The position numbers and the translations under genes are program-made. The notes beneath the pieces were generated by a model. That model did not search any database, was not told the origin of the DNA, and was given only the letters and a program-made list of their open reading frames with translations. This document shows positions 56,733-64,000 of a stretch of 64,000 nucleotides of DNA, piece after piece. The DNA comes from Micromonospora sp. R77 (lineage in GTDB: Bacteria > Actinomycetota > Actinomycetes > Mycobacteriales > Micromonosporaceae): NCBI RefSeq assembly GCF_022747945.1, contig NZ_JALDST010000001.1, positions 7,004,501 to 7,068,500 of the forward strand. Reading direction: 5' to 3'. Numbering within the stretch: the stretch's first letter is position 1; every line of letters begins with the position of its first letter.

Positions 56733-57563
56733 ATGATCCTGGTCGGCACCTCCGGCTGGCAGTACCGGGACTGGCGGGACCGCTTCTACCCGGCGAAGCT
56801 GCCGCAGCGACGCTGGCTGGAGCACTTCGCCGAGCGGTTCGCCACGGTGGAGGTGAACAACGCCTTCTACCGGCTGCCCGAGCGGGACACCTTCGTCGCC
56901 TGGCGGGACCGCACCCCCGACGACTTCTGCGTGGCGGTGAAGATGAGCCGCTACCTGACCCACATCAAGCGGCTGCGCGAGCCGGCCGAGCCGGTGGCGC
57001 GGTTCCTCGACCGGGCCACCGGGCTGGGCGACCGGCTCGGCCCGGTGCTGGTGCAGCTCCCGCCGAACCTGCGGGCCGACCCGGCGGCCCTGGACGCCAC
57101 GCTGCGGCTCTTCCCCGCCGACGTGCGGGTGGCGGTGGAGCCCCGGCACCCCACGTGGTGGACCGACGACACCCGGCGGGTGCTGGAACGCCGCCGTGCC
57201 GCGCTGGTCTGGGCCGACCGGCTGAGCCGGCCGGTGACGCCGCTGTGGCGGACCACCGACTTCGGCTACCTGCGGCTGCACGAGGGCCGGGCCCGGCCGT
57301 GGCCACGCTACGGACGGACCGCGCTGGCCTCCTGGGTACGCCGGCTTGCCGACGCCTTCGACGACACCGAGCCGGCGTACGTCTACTTCAACAACGACCC
57401 GGGCGGCGCGGCGATCACCGACGCGGTGGCCTTGGCCGACCTGGCCCGGGCCACCGGCCGGCGGGTGACGCGGACACCGCCGGCCCGCCCCCCGACGGGG
57501 CGGGCCGGGTCGGCTCCGGTCACGGGATCAGCTGGTTCAGGTCCCGCGGCAGCTGCGACTTGA
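56733..57563 (+). CDS. DUF72 family protein
   Basis: A 276-residue TIM-barrel-like DUF72 protein. The start [20 protein letters not shown] and the segments [20 protein letters not shown] and [19 protein letters not shown] are typical, as is the ending [15 protein letters not shown]72 members are suspected metal- or nucleic-acid-related enzymes without a firmly known reaction. The last 40 residues are low-complexity and overlap the convergent DUF2267 gene by 44 bp, so the true end may be a frame-shifted or non-essential tail. Confidence 0.88.
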   Translation: MILVGTSGWQYRDWRDRFYPAKLPQRRWLEHFAERFATVEVNNAFYRLPERDTFVAWRDRTPDDFCVAVKMSRYLTHIKRLREPAEPVARFLDRATGLGDRLGPVLVQLPPNLRADPAALDATLRLFPADVRVAVEPRHPTWWTDDTRRVLERRRAALVWADRLSRPVTPLWRTTDFGYLRLHEGRARPWPRYGRTALASWVRRLADAFDDTEPAYVYFNNDPGGAAITDAVALADLARATGRRVTRTPPARPPTGRAGSAPVTGSAGSGPAAAAT

Positions 57564-57948
57564 CGTCCTGCCACTCCCCCTGGGTGACGTGCCGGCGCAG
57601 GGTGTCCAGCACCACCTGGACCACGCGCTGCGGGCCGCCCTCCACGTCGTACGGGAAGCCCTGCCGGACCTCGTAGAGGAAGTCGTCCCGGTTCAGCTTG
57701 ACCGGCACGTTCTCCGGCTGCCAACCCTCGAAGTAGATCCCCCGCAGCAGCACCGGCAACTGCTGGGCGAACTCGGCGCTCTCCGGCACCGGCATCCGGT
57801 CCCGCAGCAGGTGCAGCACCGTACGCAACGCCGCGTAGGACTGGTTGCGCTGCGCCTTCGGCCAGCCGTACGCCGCCTCGATCTCCTTCAGGATCACGTT
57901 GGTCTTGTCCAGCGAGGACTCGAACGCGGAAATCAGCTGCTCAGCCAT
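57520..57948 (-). CDS. DUF2267 family protein
   Basis: A 142-residue helical protein ([60 protein letters not shown]). DUF2267 proteins are of unknown function and often accompany stress or detoxification genes. The ATG follows GGGGGTGGG. It overlaps the small upstream gene by 8 nt (ATGGCTGA), implying coupling. Confidence 0.88.
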   Translation of the reverse strand: MAEQLISAFESSLDKTNVILKEIEAAYGWPKAQRNQSYAALRTVLHLLRDRMPVPESAEFAQQLPVLLRGIYFEGWQPENVPVKLNRDDFLYEVRQGFPYDVEGGPQRVVQVVLDTLRRHVTQGEWQDVKSQLPRDLNQLIP

Positions 57949-58135
57949 CTGCCCACCCCCGTGCGTCGGTTTCCCGGCGTCGTTCGTCGGTGCGGGACGG
58001 CGGCCCGCTGGGCCCCCGCCAGAGCCGGGTCGGACGGAACCGACCGGGCTGCTCGGCACGCCGGGGAGGGTCGGTCCTGCCGACCACGTGCAGCACCCCG
58101 CCGCGGCGCGCATCCGCTACCACCCGCACCGTCAT
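57941..58135 (-). CDS. Small hypothetical protein before DUF2267
   Basis: Sixty-four residues beginning MTVRVVADARRGGVLHVVGR, then Arg/Pro rich. A very strong GAGGAGGAGG lies 7-8 nt upstream of the ATG, the best evidence for reality. The stop overlaps the DUF2267 start. Function unknown. Confidence 0.5.
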   Translation of the reverse strand: MTVRVVADARRGGVLHVVGRTDPPRRAEQPGRFRPTRLWRGPSGPPSRTDERRRETDARGWADG

Positions 58136-58243
58136 GGCCAACCTCCTCCTCGGGCGGTCGCGTCGGTCGAGGCGACCGCACACACCGTCCATGCTGCGCG
58201 CCGGCCGGGTGACCGGCCCTCACCCGCCCCGGGTGATTCGGCA

Positions 58244-59116
58244 TCAGCCGGCGTCGAGCAGGCCGCGCAGGGTCGCGCCGTTGCGCTGGGCGTAGTCGGA
58301 GAAGCAGTTGTTCATCAACACGTGGGTCTGCTCGGCCTGACCGGCCAGCTCGCGCAGCTTCGGCGCCCAGTCGCGCAGCTCCCGGTCGGAGTAGTCGTAG
58401 CCGAACTTCTCGTGGATGTCCTTGCTGGTCCACTTGTCGCTGTGGCCGTGGAAGCGGACCACCGCGAGGTCCGCGGTGGCCGCCAGCACCGGCGGTACGG
58501 ACGACCTGTGCCCCTGCGGCATGTCGACGCAGACGTACGCCAGCTCGTGCTCGCGCAGGAAGCCGAGCGTCTCGTCGCGGTTGTCACCGTCGAACCAGGA
58601 GGCGTGCCGGAACTCGAAGGCCGGGCGCAGCGGGGCGCAGCGTCGGGCCACCTCCAGCAGGTACTGCTTGTTGTCCCGCCTGATGGTGAACCAGGGCGGG
58701 AACTGGAACAGCAGCGCCCCGAGCCGGCCCGCCTCGACCAGCGGGTCCAGTGCCGACAGGAAGCGCGTCCACACCTCCTCGTACGCCTGCGGCGGCAGGT
58801 CGTCCGGGTAGACGTTCTTCTTCTCCGTGTCGGGGCGCAGGTCCTTGTAGAGCGCGCCGACCCGGGTCGGGTGCCCGGTCAGCAGGCTGAAGGCCTTGAC
58901 GTTGAAGGTGAAGCCGGGCGGCGTGCGGTCCACCCACAGCCGCGCCGTCCGCTCGGCAGGCGGCGAGTAGTAGGTGGCGTCCACCTCGACCAGCGGAAAC
59001 TGCCGGGCGTAGTACGCCAGGCGCTTCTCCGGGGTGTCCGCGGTCTGCGGGTACCACCCGGAGTCCAACAGGGTCCGGTCGGTCCACGAGGCGGTGCCCA
59101 CCCTGATCTCACCCAT
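58244..59116 (-). CDS. DUF72 family protein (second copy)
   Basis: A 290-residue DUF72 protein: EIRVGTASWTDRTLLDSGWY, VEVDATYYSPPAERTARLWV, PGFTFNVKAFSLLTGHPTRV, and VLMNNCFSDYAQRNGATLRG. It is distantly related to the DUF72 protein at 56.7 kb and has an extra KKNVYPDDLPPQAYEEVWTR segment, so the two are different subfamilies rather than a recent duplication. Confidence 0.9.
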   Translation of the reverse strand: MGEIRVGTASWTDRTLLDSGWYPQTADTPEKRLAYYARQFPLVEVDATYYSPPAERTARLWVDRTPPGFTFNVKAFSLLTGHPTRVGALYKDLRPDTEKKNVYPDDLPPQAYEEVWTRFLSALDPLVEAGRLGALLFQFPPWFTIRRDNKQYLLEVARRCAPLRPAFEFRHASWFDGDNRDETLGFLREHELAYVCVDMPQGHRSSVPPVLAATADLAVVRFHGHSDKWTSKDIHEKFGYDYSDRELRDWAPKLRELAGQAEQTHVLMNNCFSDYAQRNGATLRGLLDAG

Positions 59117-59161
59117 GCGGGCAGTCCACCGGGTGCGGGACCGACCGGCGACTCGGGCCGA

Positions 59162-59560
59162 TCAGGCCGCCCGCCGCTCCCGGGTCTGCTTGCAGGCCAC
59201 GCAGGAGGTGGCGGACGGGAAGATCTCCAGCCGCTCGACCGGGATCGGCGCGGAGCAGCCCTCGCAGAAGCCGTAGGTGCCCTCCTCCAGCCGGGCCAGC
59301 GCGTGCTCGAACTGGCTGCGCCGCTCCAGGATGGTCCGCAGCAGGGACTGCGCGGTGTCCCGCTCCGCGGTCTTGGTGCCGCTGTCGGCCTGGTCGTCGC
59401 CGGCGGTGTCGCCCACCTCGACCAGCCGCAGCACCTGGCTCTGCAGGACCGCCTGCTCGTACTCGGCGGTCAGCTCGTCGTAACGCGACTGCAGGGACTG
59501 CCTGATCTGGTCGGTGTCCGCCTGGGAACGACCCGTGGTCACCGTGTCGTGGACGAGCAT
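59162..59560 (-). CDS. TraR/DksA-type zinc-finger protein
   Basis: A 132-residue protein with an N-terminal coiled coil (QSLQSRYDELTAEYEQAVLQ) and a C-terminal zinc finger: YGFCEGCSAPIPVERLEIFP then SCVACKQTRERR (C-x2-C-x17-C-x2-C). DksA/TraR-like proteins enter the RNA polymerase secondary channel; actinobacterial members of this length may play similar roles in stringent or stress responses, though the acidic tip residues differ. Confidence 0.9.
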   Translation of the reverse strand: MLVHDTVTTGRSQADTDQIRQSLQSRYDELTAEYEQAVLQSQVLRLVEVGDTAGDDQADSGTKTAERDTAQSLLRTILERRSQFEHALARLEEGTYGFCEGCSAPIPVERLEIFPSATSCVACKQTRERRAA

Positions 59561-59822
59561 CGCTGCCTGCCTTCCTGGGGCCTCACGCCGGTCCGGGGCG
59601 ACGATGCGCCCCGGACCGTGTCGTCGGGTGGCGCGGGTGAGATCACCCGTGCTCTGTGAGCCGGGCGATTACCCGTCGCTCCTGTGGATCAAACCGGGGA
59701 TTTCCGCGAGTTTCCACCGCGTTCGTGCGCTCTTGCGCGGCGCTGCCCGTCCCGGGCATCCGACAGCGCGGCGGCGTCCGGTTACGCCCCGGCACGGCGG
59801 ACTCGTCCCGCTCGGCGGTGGT

Positions 59823-60452
59823 TCAGTCCCGCTCCACGACGGCCGGGTGGCGGGGGTCGTCGGCCCGTACCACCACGTCGGCGAAGGAGGCCGGGGCGAC
59901 CTCGTCGGCATAGCGGGTGAAGGCCGGCAGGGTCCAGGCCGACGCTGGGTCGGTCCGCCGGGCCAGCGCGGCCGGGGTGAGCGCCAGATGGACGGCGACG
60001 TCGAAGGTGAGCCCGCCACCGAGCAGCATCGCCCCGCTGACCAGGACGACCCCGCCGGCCGGCAGCTCCACGTAGCCGGCGCGGCTGGCCCGGTCGGTGA
60101 CCGGGTCCCACAGGGACGGCAGCAGCCGGCCGGAGCCGCCCGGCCCCGCCGGGTCCAGCACCTCCCGGCGCAGTCCCGGCTCGTCGGTCCAGCTCTCGTA
60201 GTAGGCGTCGGGATTGGTGCGGCCGTGCTCCAGCCGTACCGAGGCGGGACGCAGGAAGTCGGCGGACCGGACGTGCAGCACGGGCCGGCCGGCGGCGCGC
60301 AGCGGGTCGACCAGGGCGGCGGCCAGCTCCTCGGGGTGGGCGGCCGGCGGGCCGTCGACAGCGACCCGCAGCCGTCCCGGCACGTCGGTGGTGACCAACC
60401 GCTCGGTCAGCTCGGCCACCAGCAGCTCGGGGGTGACGGGACGGACGCGCAC
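59823..60452 (-). CDS. Uridine-kinase-like protein with degenerate P-loop
   Basis: A 209-residue protein resembling actinobacterial uridine/nucleoside kinases: RLRVAVDGPPAAHPEELAAA occupies the Walker A position (usually GPxxAGKTT), followed by RPVLHVRSADFLRPASVRLE, DAYYESWTDEPGLRREVLDP and PGGVVLVSGAMLLGGGLTFD. The lysine and Ser/Thr of the P-loop are absent, so ATP binding is doubtful. The GTG at 60452 starts at the domain. It could be an inactive paralogue with a binding role. Confidence 0.78.
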   Translation of the reverse strand: MRVRPVTPELLVAELTERLVTTDVPGRLRVAVDGPPAAHPEELAAALVDPLRAAGRPVLHVRSADFLRPASVRLEHGRTNPDAYYESWTDEPGLRREVLDPAGPGGSGRLLPSLWDPVTDRASRAGYVELPAGGVVLVSGAMLLGGGLTFDVAVHLALTPAALARRTDPASAWTLPAFTRYADEVAPASFADVVVRADDPRHPAVVERD

Positions 60453-60520
60453 CGGTCCATCCTGCCGCGCCGGCCCGGTCGGCGCAGGCGGCGGGGCCGC
60501 GCCGACCGGGGCGACGGGGG

Positions 60521-61129
60521 TCAGCCGGTGCGGTCGATGGTGACCCGGGCGTCGTCGGCGAGGCGGTAACCCACCCCGTAGACCGTGGTGACCAGCGGGA
60601 CGTCCACGCCGACCTTGCCGCGCAGCCGGCGCACGTGCACGTCCACCGTGCGGACGCCGGCGTGCTCGTAGCCCCAGACGGCGTTGAGCAGCTGCAACCG
60701 GGTGAAGACCCGCCGGGGGTGGGCGACCAGGTGCAGCAGCAGGTCGAACTCCAGCCGGGTCAGCGGCAGCGGCTCGCCGTCGCGCAGCACCGACCGGGAC
60801 GAGGCCAGGATGTGCAGGGCCGGGATGGTCGGCGCGAGCGGCCGGGTCGGGGCCCGGCCCGCCGGCACCACGTCGGGCCGCCGGTCGCCCGGCGCGGGAC
60901 CACTGGAGACCACGCCCTCCCCGCGTTCCAGCATCTCCCGGGCGGCGTCGAGCAGCCGGCGGGCCGCCGGGGTCAGCGACTCCTCCGCGGCGAGCGGGAT
61001 GGACAGGGTCACGGTGAGCACGGGTGCGGCCGTGTTCGCGGGGCGACGCTGGCCGCCGGGGGGACGACCGGGGACCGCGGGTTGGGACGTATGCCATCCG
61101 GCGCGCGACGAGGCGGGGCTGACCGACAT
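60521..61129 (-). CDS. Receiver-less OmpR/PhoB-type winged-helix regulator
   Basis: A 202-residue protein. Residues 1-90 start with a low-complexity region and a strand-helix segment (VLTVTLSIPLAAEE and ARRLLDAAREMLERGEG); residues about 105-200 form a Trans_reg_C winged helix: [59 protein letters not shown]. There is no phosphorylatable receiver. A close paralogue follows at 61.4-62.0 kb. AAGGAGG precedes the ATG at 61129. Targets unknown. Confidence 0.88.
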   Translation of the reverse strand: MSVSPASSRAGWHTSQPAVPGRPPGGQRRPANTAAPVLTVTLSIPLAAEESLTPAARRLLDAAREMLERGEGVVSSGPAPGDRRPDVVPAGRAPTRPLAPTIPALHILASSRSVLRDGEPLPLTRLEFDLLLHLVAHPRRVFTRLQLLNAVWGYEHAGVRTVDVHVRRLRGKVGVDVPLVTTVYGVGYRLADDARVTIDRTG

Positions 61130-61421
61130 GGTCCTCCTTGGCTGGTCCGGGTGTCTCCCACGGCCCGGGACGCCGCTCCATCGATGCTTCCCGGCGCCTG
61201 TGCGAGGGTCAAGGGGCGGCTGCGTTGCATGAATGTGACAATTGACGAACACATCGGAGCCGGATGCTCGCTCTGCGTACGAGGCCAGATGATTACAGCA
61301 GAGCCGGTGAGTTGACCCGATACGGGGGTCCCCGCCCGGTTCACCGCGGCCCGCCGAACGGCCGGCCCCGCGCACGCCGCGGCCCCGGGTCGGGAGCGGA
61401 CCCGGGGCGGCGAGGAGCGGC
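61130..61421. other. Intergenic stretch with AT-rich patch
   Basis: No gene is supported. Around 61226-61260 the sequence (ATGAATGTGACAATTGACGA) is markedly AT-rich for this genome and holds an imperfect palindrome around CAATTG, which may be part of the promoter/operator of the leftward regulator gene. A 28-codon plus-strand frame here is probably chance. Confidence 0.35.
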
Positions 61422-62006
61422 TCAGTGGTCCGGCTCGACCACCACCCGGGCGGCGTCGGCGAGCCGGTAGCCGACGCCGTACACGGTGGTCAGCAGGGGT
61501 GTGTCGGGGCCGAACTTGGCGCGCAGGCGGCGGACGTGCACGTCGACCGTGCGGGCCACCGCGTGCTCGTAGCCCCAGACGTGGGAGAGCAGTTGCGCGC
61601 GGGTGAAGACCCGGCGCGGGTGCGCGGCGAGGAAGTGCAGCAGGTCGAACTCGATCCGGGTCAGCGGGACGGCCCGTACCCCCTGGCGGACCTCCCGGGA
61701 GGCGGCCAGCACGCGTACCGGTTCGGGGTCCTGTCGATCGGACTCCGCGTCGGCGGCCGAAGGCAGCGGGTCCGTCGCGCGGGGCCATGGGCCCACCGCG
61801 CGCGGCGGGGCGGCCGGGTGCTGCGGCACGACCTCGCCGGTCGCGGCGAGGTCGCCGAGCACCTCGACGAGCAGGGCCAGCCCGGGGTGAGGCCGCCGGG
61901 ACCGAGGTCGAGGGTGATGGTCAGGGTCGGCGCGGTGCGCGGCCGGGGCGCCGCCCGGTCGGGGCGGCCACCGCGGTACGCGCGGGGAGATGGCGACGAC
62001 GGACAT
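61422..62006 (-). CDS. Second receiver-less winged-helix regulator, with a probable internal frame excursion
   Basis: A 194-residue paralogue of the protein at 60.5 kb: [20 protein letters not shown] and [19 protein letters not shown] match closely. The N-terminal counterpart of VLTVTLSIPLAAEE is [16 protein letters not shown], which lies in a different frame at about 61900-61970, so two compensating single-base indels are inferred. ATG 62006 has GGAGG upstream. The pair are tandem, leftward, and separated by about 290 bp. Confidence 0.82.
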   Translation of the reverse strand: MSVVAISPRVPRWPPRPGGAPAAHRADPDHHPRPRSRRPHPGLALLVEVLGDLAATGEVVPQHPAAPPRAVGPWPRATDPLPSAADAESDRQDPEPVRVLAASREVRQGVRAVPLTRIEFDLLHFLAAHPRRVFTRAQLLSHVWGYEHAVARTVDVHVRRLRAKFGPDTPLLTTVYGVGYRLADAARVVVEPDH

Positions 62007-62061
62007 GGGAGCCTCCTGAGCTGTGGCGGTCGCGCCCGCCACGCCGGGATCGGCGTGACGG

Positions 62062-62541
62062 TCAGCGCGCGGCCGGCGGTGACCGGGGCGCGGCGGACGA
62101 GGGACGGTGCGGCGGGGTGGGGCCGAGGGTGGGCAGGCCGGCGACGCGCCAGGCGACGAAGCCGCCGACGACGTCGGTGGCCCGGTGCAGGCCGATCTCC
62201 TGGAGCGCGGCGGCGGCCAGCGAGGAGGTGTAGCCCTCCTGGCAGAGGATCACCACCGGCACGTCGTAGTCGACGGCCTGCGGCAGCCGGGCCGGGCAGC
62301 GTGGGTCGAAGCGCCACTCCAGGACGTTGCGCTCGATCGCGAGCGCGCCCGGGACCGTCCCGTGCGCGGCCCGCTGGCCGGCCGGGCGGATGTCGACCAG
62401 CAGGGCTCCCGCCCGGTACGCGAGGTGGGCCTGCTCCGGGTCGAGCCGGGTCAGCCGGGCGCGGGCGGCGGCGAGCAGCTCGTCGATGCCCCGCGATCCG
62501 GGCGGTGGCACCGGACAGCTGTCGGTACGGGTCTCGGTCAT
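62062..62541 (-). CDS. Rhodanese-domain sulfurtransferase
   Basis: A 159-residue single-domain rhodanese. The substrate-binding [20 protein letters not shown] and active loop [20 protein letters not shown] contain the catalytic persulfide Cys. It follows the cysteine dioxygenase gene by 44 nt with a GGAAGGA ribosome-binding site, so the two form an operon acting on cysteine-derived sulfur: oxidation to sulfinate and handling of persulfide/thiosulfate sulfane sulfur. The exact donor and acceptor are unknown. Confidence 0.92.
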   Translation of the reverse strand: MTETRTDSCPVPPPGSRGIDELLAAARARLTRLDPEQAHLAYRAGALLVDIRPAGQRAAHGTVPGALAIERNVLEWRFDPRCPARLPQAVDYDVPVVILCQEGYTSSLAAAALQEIGLHRATDVVGGFVAWRVAGLPTLGPTPPHRPSSAAPRSPPAAR

Positions 62542-62585
62542 CGTCGGTCCTTCCTCGGGTGGTCGGTTCGGGGTGCGGTGGCCGG

Positions 62586-63038
62586 TCACCAGGCGACGCC
62601 GGCCTCGGCGACGTCGGCGACCTGGAGCCGGCCGTCGGCGAGCCGGTAGCGGGTCATCCGGCGCAGTGACGGACGGTAGACGTGCACGCTGACCGCAGGT
62701 TGAGTGCCCCGATTGCTGACCGCGTGCACGTGCCGGGGGCCGAATCGACGGCCGACGCCGGCGGCGAGCCGGTGCGGGCGCAGCCGGCCCGCGGTGACCG
62801 TCTCCTCGGTGAGGGTGCCGGCGAGGACCAGGAACGCCCCGGCGCAGCCGCCGTGGTCGTGCAGGTCGGTGCCCTGGCCGGGCAGCCAGCTCAGCGCCCA
62901 GACCTCGTGGTCGGCGGCGACGGCGAGGCGGGCGTACCACCGTTCCGCGCGGTCGAAGCGGAGCGGGACCGGCCAGCGGACCGGGTCGGCGTGGCGCCGC
63001 GCGACGGCGAGCAGGTCGGACTGGTCGGTGCCGGTCAT
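62586..63038 (-). CDS. Cysteine dioxygenase-type cupin
   Basis: A 150-residue type I cysteine-dioxygenase-like cupin. WLPGQGTDLHDHGGCAGAFL gives the H-x-H iron ligands and the VLAGTLTEETV region the second motif; the third His is in GPRHVHAVSNRGTQPAVSVH with the expected S-x-H partner Tyr in VHVYRPSL. It oxidises cysteine or a related thiol to sulfinate. ATG 63038 has GGGAGGA about 10 nt upstream. First gene of the CDO-rhodanese pair; a palindrome lies in its promoter. Confidence 0.88.
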   Translation of the reverse strand: MTGTDQSDLLAVARRHADPVRWPVPLRFDRAERWYARLAVAADHEVWALSWLPGQGTDLHDHGGCAGAFLVLAGTLTEETVTAGRLRPHRLAAGVGRRFGPRHVHAVSNRGTQPAVSVHVYRPSLRRMTRYRLADGRLQVADVAEAGVAW

Positions 63039-63090
63039 GGGTGGTCGTCCTCCCGGTACGGTGCGGCGCGTGCCCACCGAGCATAGGAGG

Positions 63091-63107
63091 TAAACCCTAT
63101 AGGTTTA
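63091..63107. promoter_or_regulatory. Palindrome TAAACC-CTATA-GGTTTA upstream of the CDO gene
   Basis: A 6-bp perfect inverted repeat around a 5-bp centre, conspicuously AT-rich. It lies 53 nt upstream of the cysteine dioxygenase start and overlaps TATAGG/TAGGTTTA texts that could be the -10 region on the minus strand. It resembles the style of sites bound by ArsR- or CsoR-type sulfur/metal sensors, but no such gene is in the window. Confidence 0.55.
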
Positions 63108-63157
63108 GTAGGCAATACCGGATGGTGGGACGTGGTGCGCGGCTCCGGTTGCCCGGA

Positions 63158-63535
63158 TCAGCGCAGGACCGGTGGCTCCACCCGGTAGCCGGGCACCGAC
63201 GGCCAGCGGACCGTCAGCACCACCGACTCCCGCTCGGCGTACCAGGAGTGGTCCACTCCTCGGCCCCACACCACGTAGTCACCCGGGGTGCCGAGCAGCA
63301 CCGTCCGATCCGGCAGCTCCACCCGGAACCGGCCGCTGATCAGCACCAGCAGGGCCGTCCGCCGCTCCCCGGTGGCCCAGCGCGACCGGGCCTCCCCCGC
63401 CGGGTGCACGCCCCACTTGACCTCCACCTCGGCGCTGTGCCGCACGTCGCCCGCCGGCTTGAAGTGCCCGAGCAGCCAGCCGGCGTCGGTCGCCCCGTCC
63501 ACCCCGGCGTTGCCGACGTACACCGCGTCGTCCAT
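63158..63535 (-). CDS. Cupin-fold protein
   Basis: A 125-residue single-domain cupin: EVEVKWGVHPAGEARSRW, ALLVLISGRFRVELPDRTVL, GDYVVWGRGVDHSWYAERES. Only one candidate metal His is seen in the second motif, so it may bind a small molecule rather than catalyse. The ATG at 63535 starts MDDAVYVGNAG. Separate from the CDO operon by its own stop and opposite promoter signals; function unknown. Confidence 0.8.
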   Translation of the reverse strand: MDDAVYVGNAGVDGATDAGWLLGHFKPAGDVRHSAEVEVKWGVHPAGEARSRWATGERRTALLVLISGRFRVELPDRTVLLGTPGDYVVWGRGVDHSWYAERESVVLTVRWPSVPGYRVEPPVLR

Positions 63536-63581
63536 CCCACCTCCCGTGCCGGGTCGGCAAGTTACCAGGCGACGGACCCAC

Positions 63582-63587
63582 TAGCGT
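63582..63587 (+). promoter_or_regulatory. Putative -10 hexamer, leaderless ankyrin gene
   Basis: TAGCGT, 6 nt before ATG 63594, the same hexamer as before the histidine kinase gene. Confidence 0.45.
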
Positions 63588-63593
63588 GGACGG

Positions 63594-63986
63594 ATGACCG
63601 ACGACCTCGACGCCGAGACCCTCGCCTTCGCGCACCGCATGTTCGACCTGGCCCGCGCCGGGGCCGCCGAGGAACTGGCCGGGTACGTCGACGCGGGGCT
63701 GCCGGTCAACATGACCAACGACAAGGGCGACACACTGCTGATCCTGGCCGCGTACCACGCCCACCCCGAGACCGTGGCGGCGCTGCTGGCCCGGGGCGCC
63801 GACCACGCGCGGGTCAACGACCGGGGGCAGACCGCCCTCGCCGCGGCGGTCTTCCGGAAGAACGCCGACGCCGTCCGGGCCCTGCTCGACGCCGGTGCCG
63901 ACCCCGAGCACGGCAGCCCGTCCGCCGTGGACACCGCCCGCTTCTTCGACCTGCCGGAGATGCTGGCCGCGCTCGCCCGGAGCTGA
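63594..63986 (+). CDS. Ankyrin-repeat protein
   Basis: A 130-residue soluble protein of about three ankyrin repeats: LPVNMTNDKGDTLLILAAYH, HARVNDRGQTALAAAVFRKN and HGSPSAVDTARFFDLPEMLA. Such small bacterial ankyrin proteins bind protein partners (often catalase or other enzymes in actinobacteria), but no partner gene is visible before the window ends. TGA at 63984-63986. Confidence 0.9.
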   Translation: MTDDLDAETLAFAHRMFDLARAGAAEELAGYVDAGLPVNMTNDKGDTLLILAAYHAHPETVAALLARGADHARVNDRGQTALAAAVFRKNADAVRALLDAGADPEHGSPSAVDTARFFDLPEMLAALARS

Positions 63987-64000
63987 CCGCCGCTCGGAAC

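Noticed and set aside
61229..61315. A 28-codon frame with a cysteine pair (IGAGCSLC) between the two winged-helix genes
   Set aside because: No ribosome-binding site or -10 element; ferredoxin resemblance is limited to a few residues and is likely chance.

Overview
The window is high-GC actinobacterial chromosome. Gene content and order point to the family Micromonosporaceae (Micromonospora-like): a Pup-proteasome locus, mycothiol biosynthesis (MshC), F420-type oxidoreductase, DUF3090/SCO1664-type neighbours and a secreted GH10-CBM2 xylanase. I place it from protein resemblance only; no rRNA or tRNA gene is present. Many starts are GTG, and about sixteen genes show a TAnnnT hexamer 6-7 nt before the start codon, the signature of leaderless actinobacterial transcripts.

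Layout. 0-3.5 kb: a transposase remnant, a DinB-fold protein, an AlkZ-like winged-helix protein, an AhpD-fold protein and a small membrane protein. 3.5-12.6 kb: the pupylation/proteasome locus (pafA, a dTDP-glucose dehydratase gene inserted on the other strand, prcA, prcB, an endonuclease VII-like gene, pup, dop, arc) and a divergent ferredoxin. 12.7-16.5 kb: a conserved hypothetical protein, TrmI, an M50-CBS protease and a RecB-like nuclease. 16.5-22.1 kb: a two-component system followed by an FtsX-type ABC transporter. 22.1-25.8 kb: HAD phosphatase, zinc peptidase and small proteins. 25.8-30.5 kb: MetH and a PAC2 protein. 30.5-32.5 kb: an azoreductase/HxlR divergon with a tandem operator, and a GntR regulator. 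32.6-36.1 kb: MshC, SCO1664-like, DUF3090 and phosphatase. 36.1-43 kb: secreted lysozyme-like protein, UppP, LLM oxidoreductase, aldo/keto reductase, M20 peptidase. 43-48.7 kb: hemerythrin-like, LysR, a ClpC-like ATPase with two small downstream genes, a NYN/PIN-like protein.

48.9-55 kb is the most unusual part. An operon encodes two small helical proteins, an FtsK/SpoIIIE-type ATPase and a coiled-coil membrane protein. Facing it is a short gene for an acidic, Gly/Asp-rich peptide made of four near-identical 18-residue repeats, directly followed by a JmjC/cupin oxygenase gene: a candidate peptide-modification system. This stretch carries many single-base frame breaks, probably sequencing errors at G/C runs, so those gene models are provisional.

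55-64 kb: CebR-boxed xylanase, two DUF72 genes, DUF2267, a DksA-type zinc finger, a kinase-like protein with a damaged P-loop, two paralogous receiver-less OmpR-type regulators, a rhodanese/cysteine dioxygenase pair, a cupin and an ankyrin protein.

The backbone (proteasome, TrmI, RecB-like, MetH, PAC2, MshC, DUF3090, UppP, M20) follows an order long conserved in Actinobacteria; accessory material sits mainly at 0-1.3, 24.5-25 and 48.9-62 kb.
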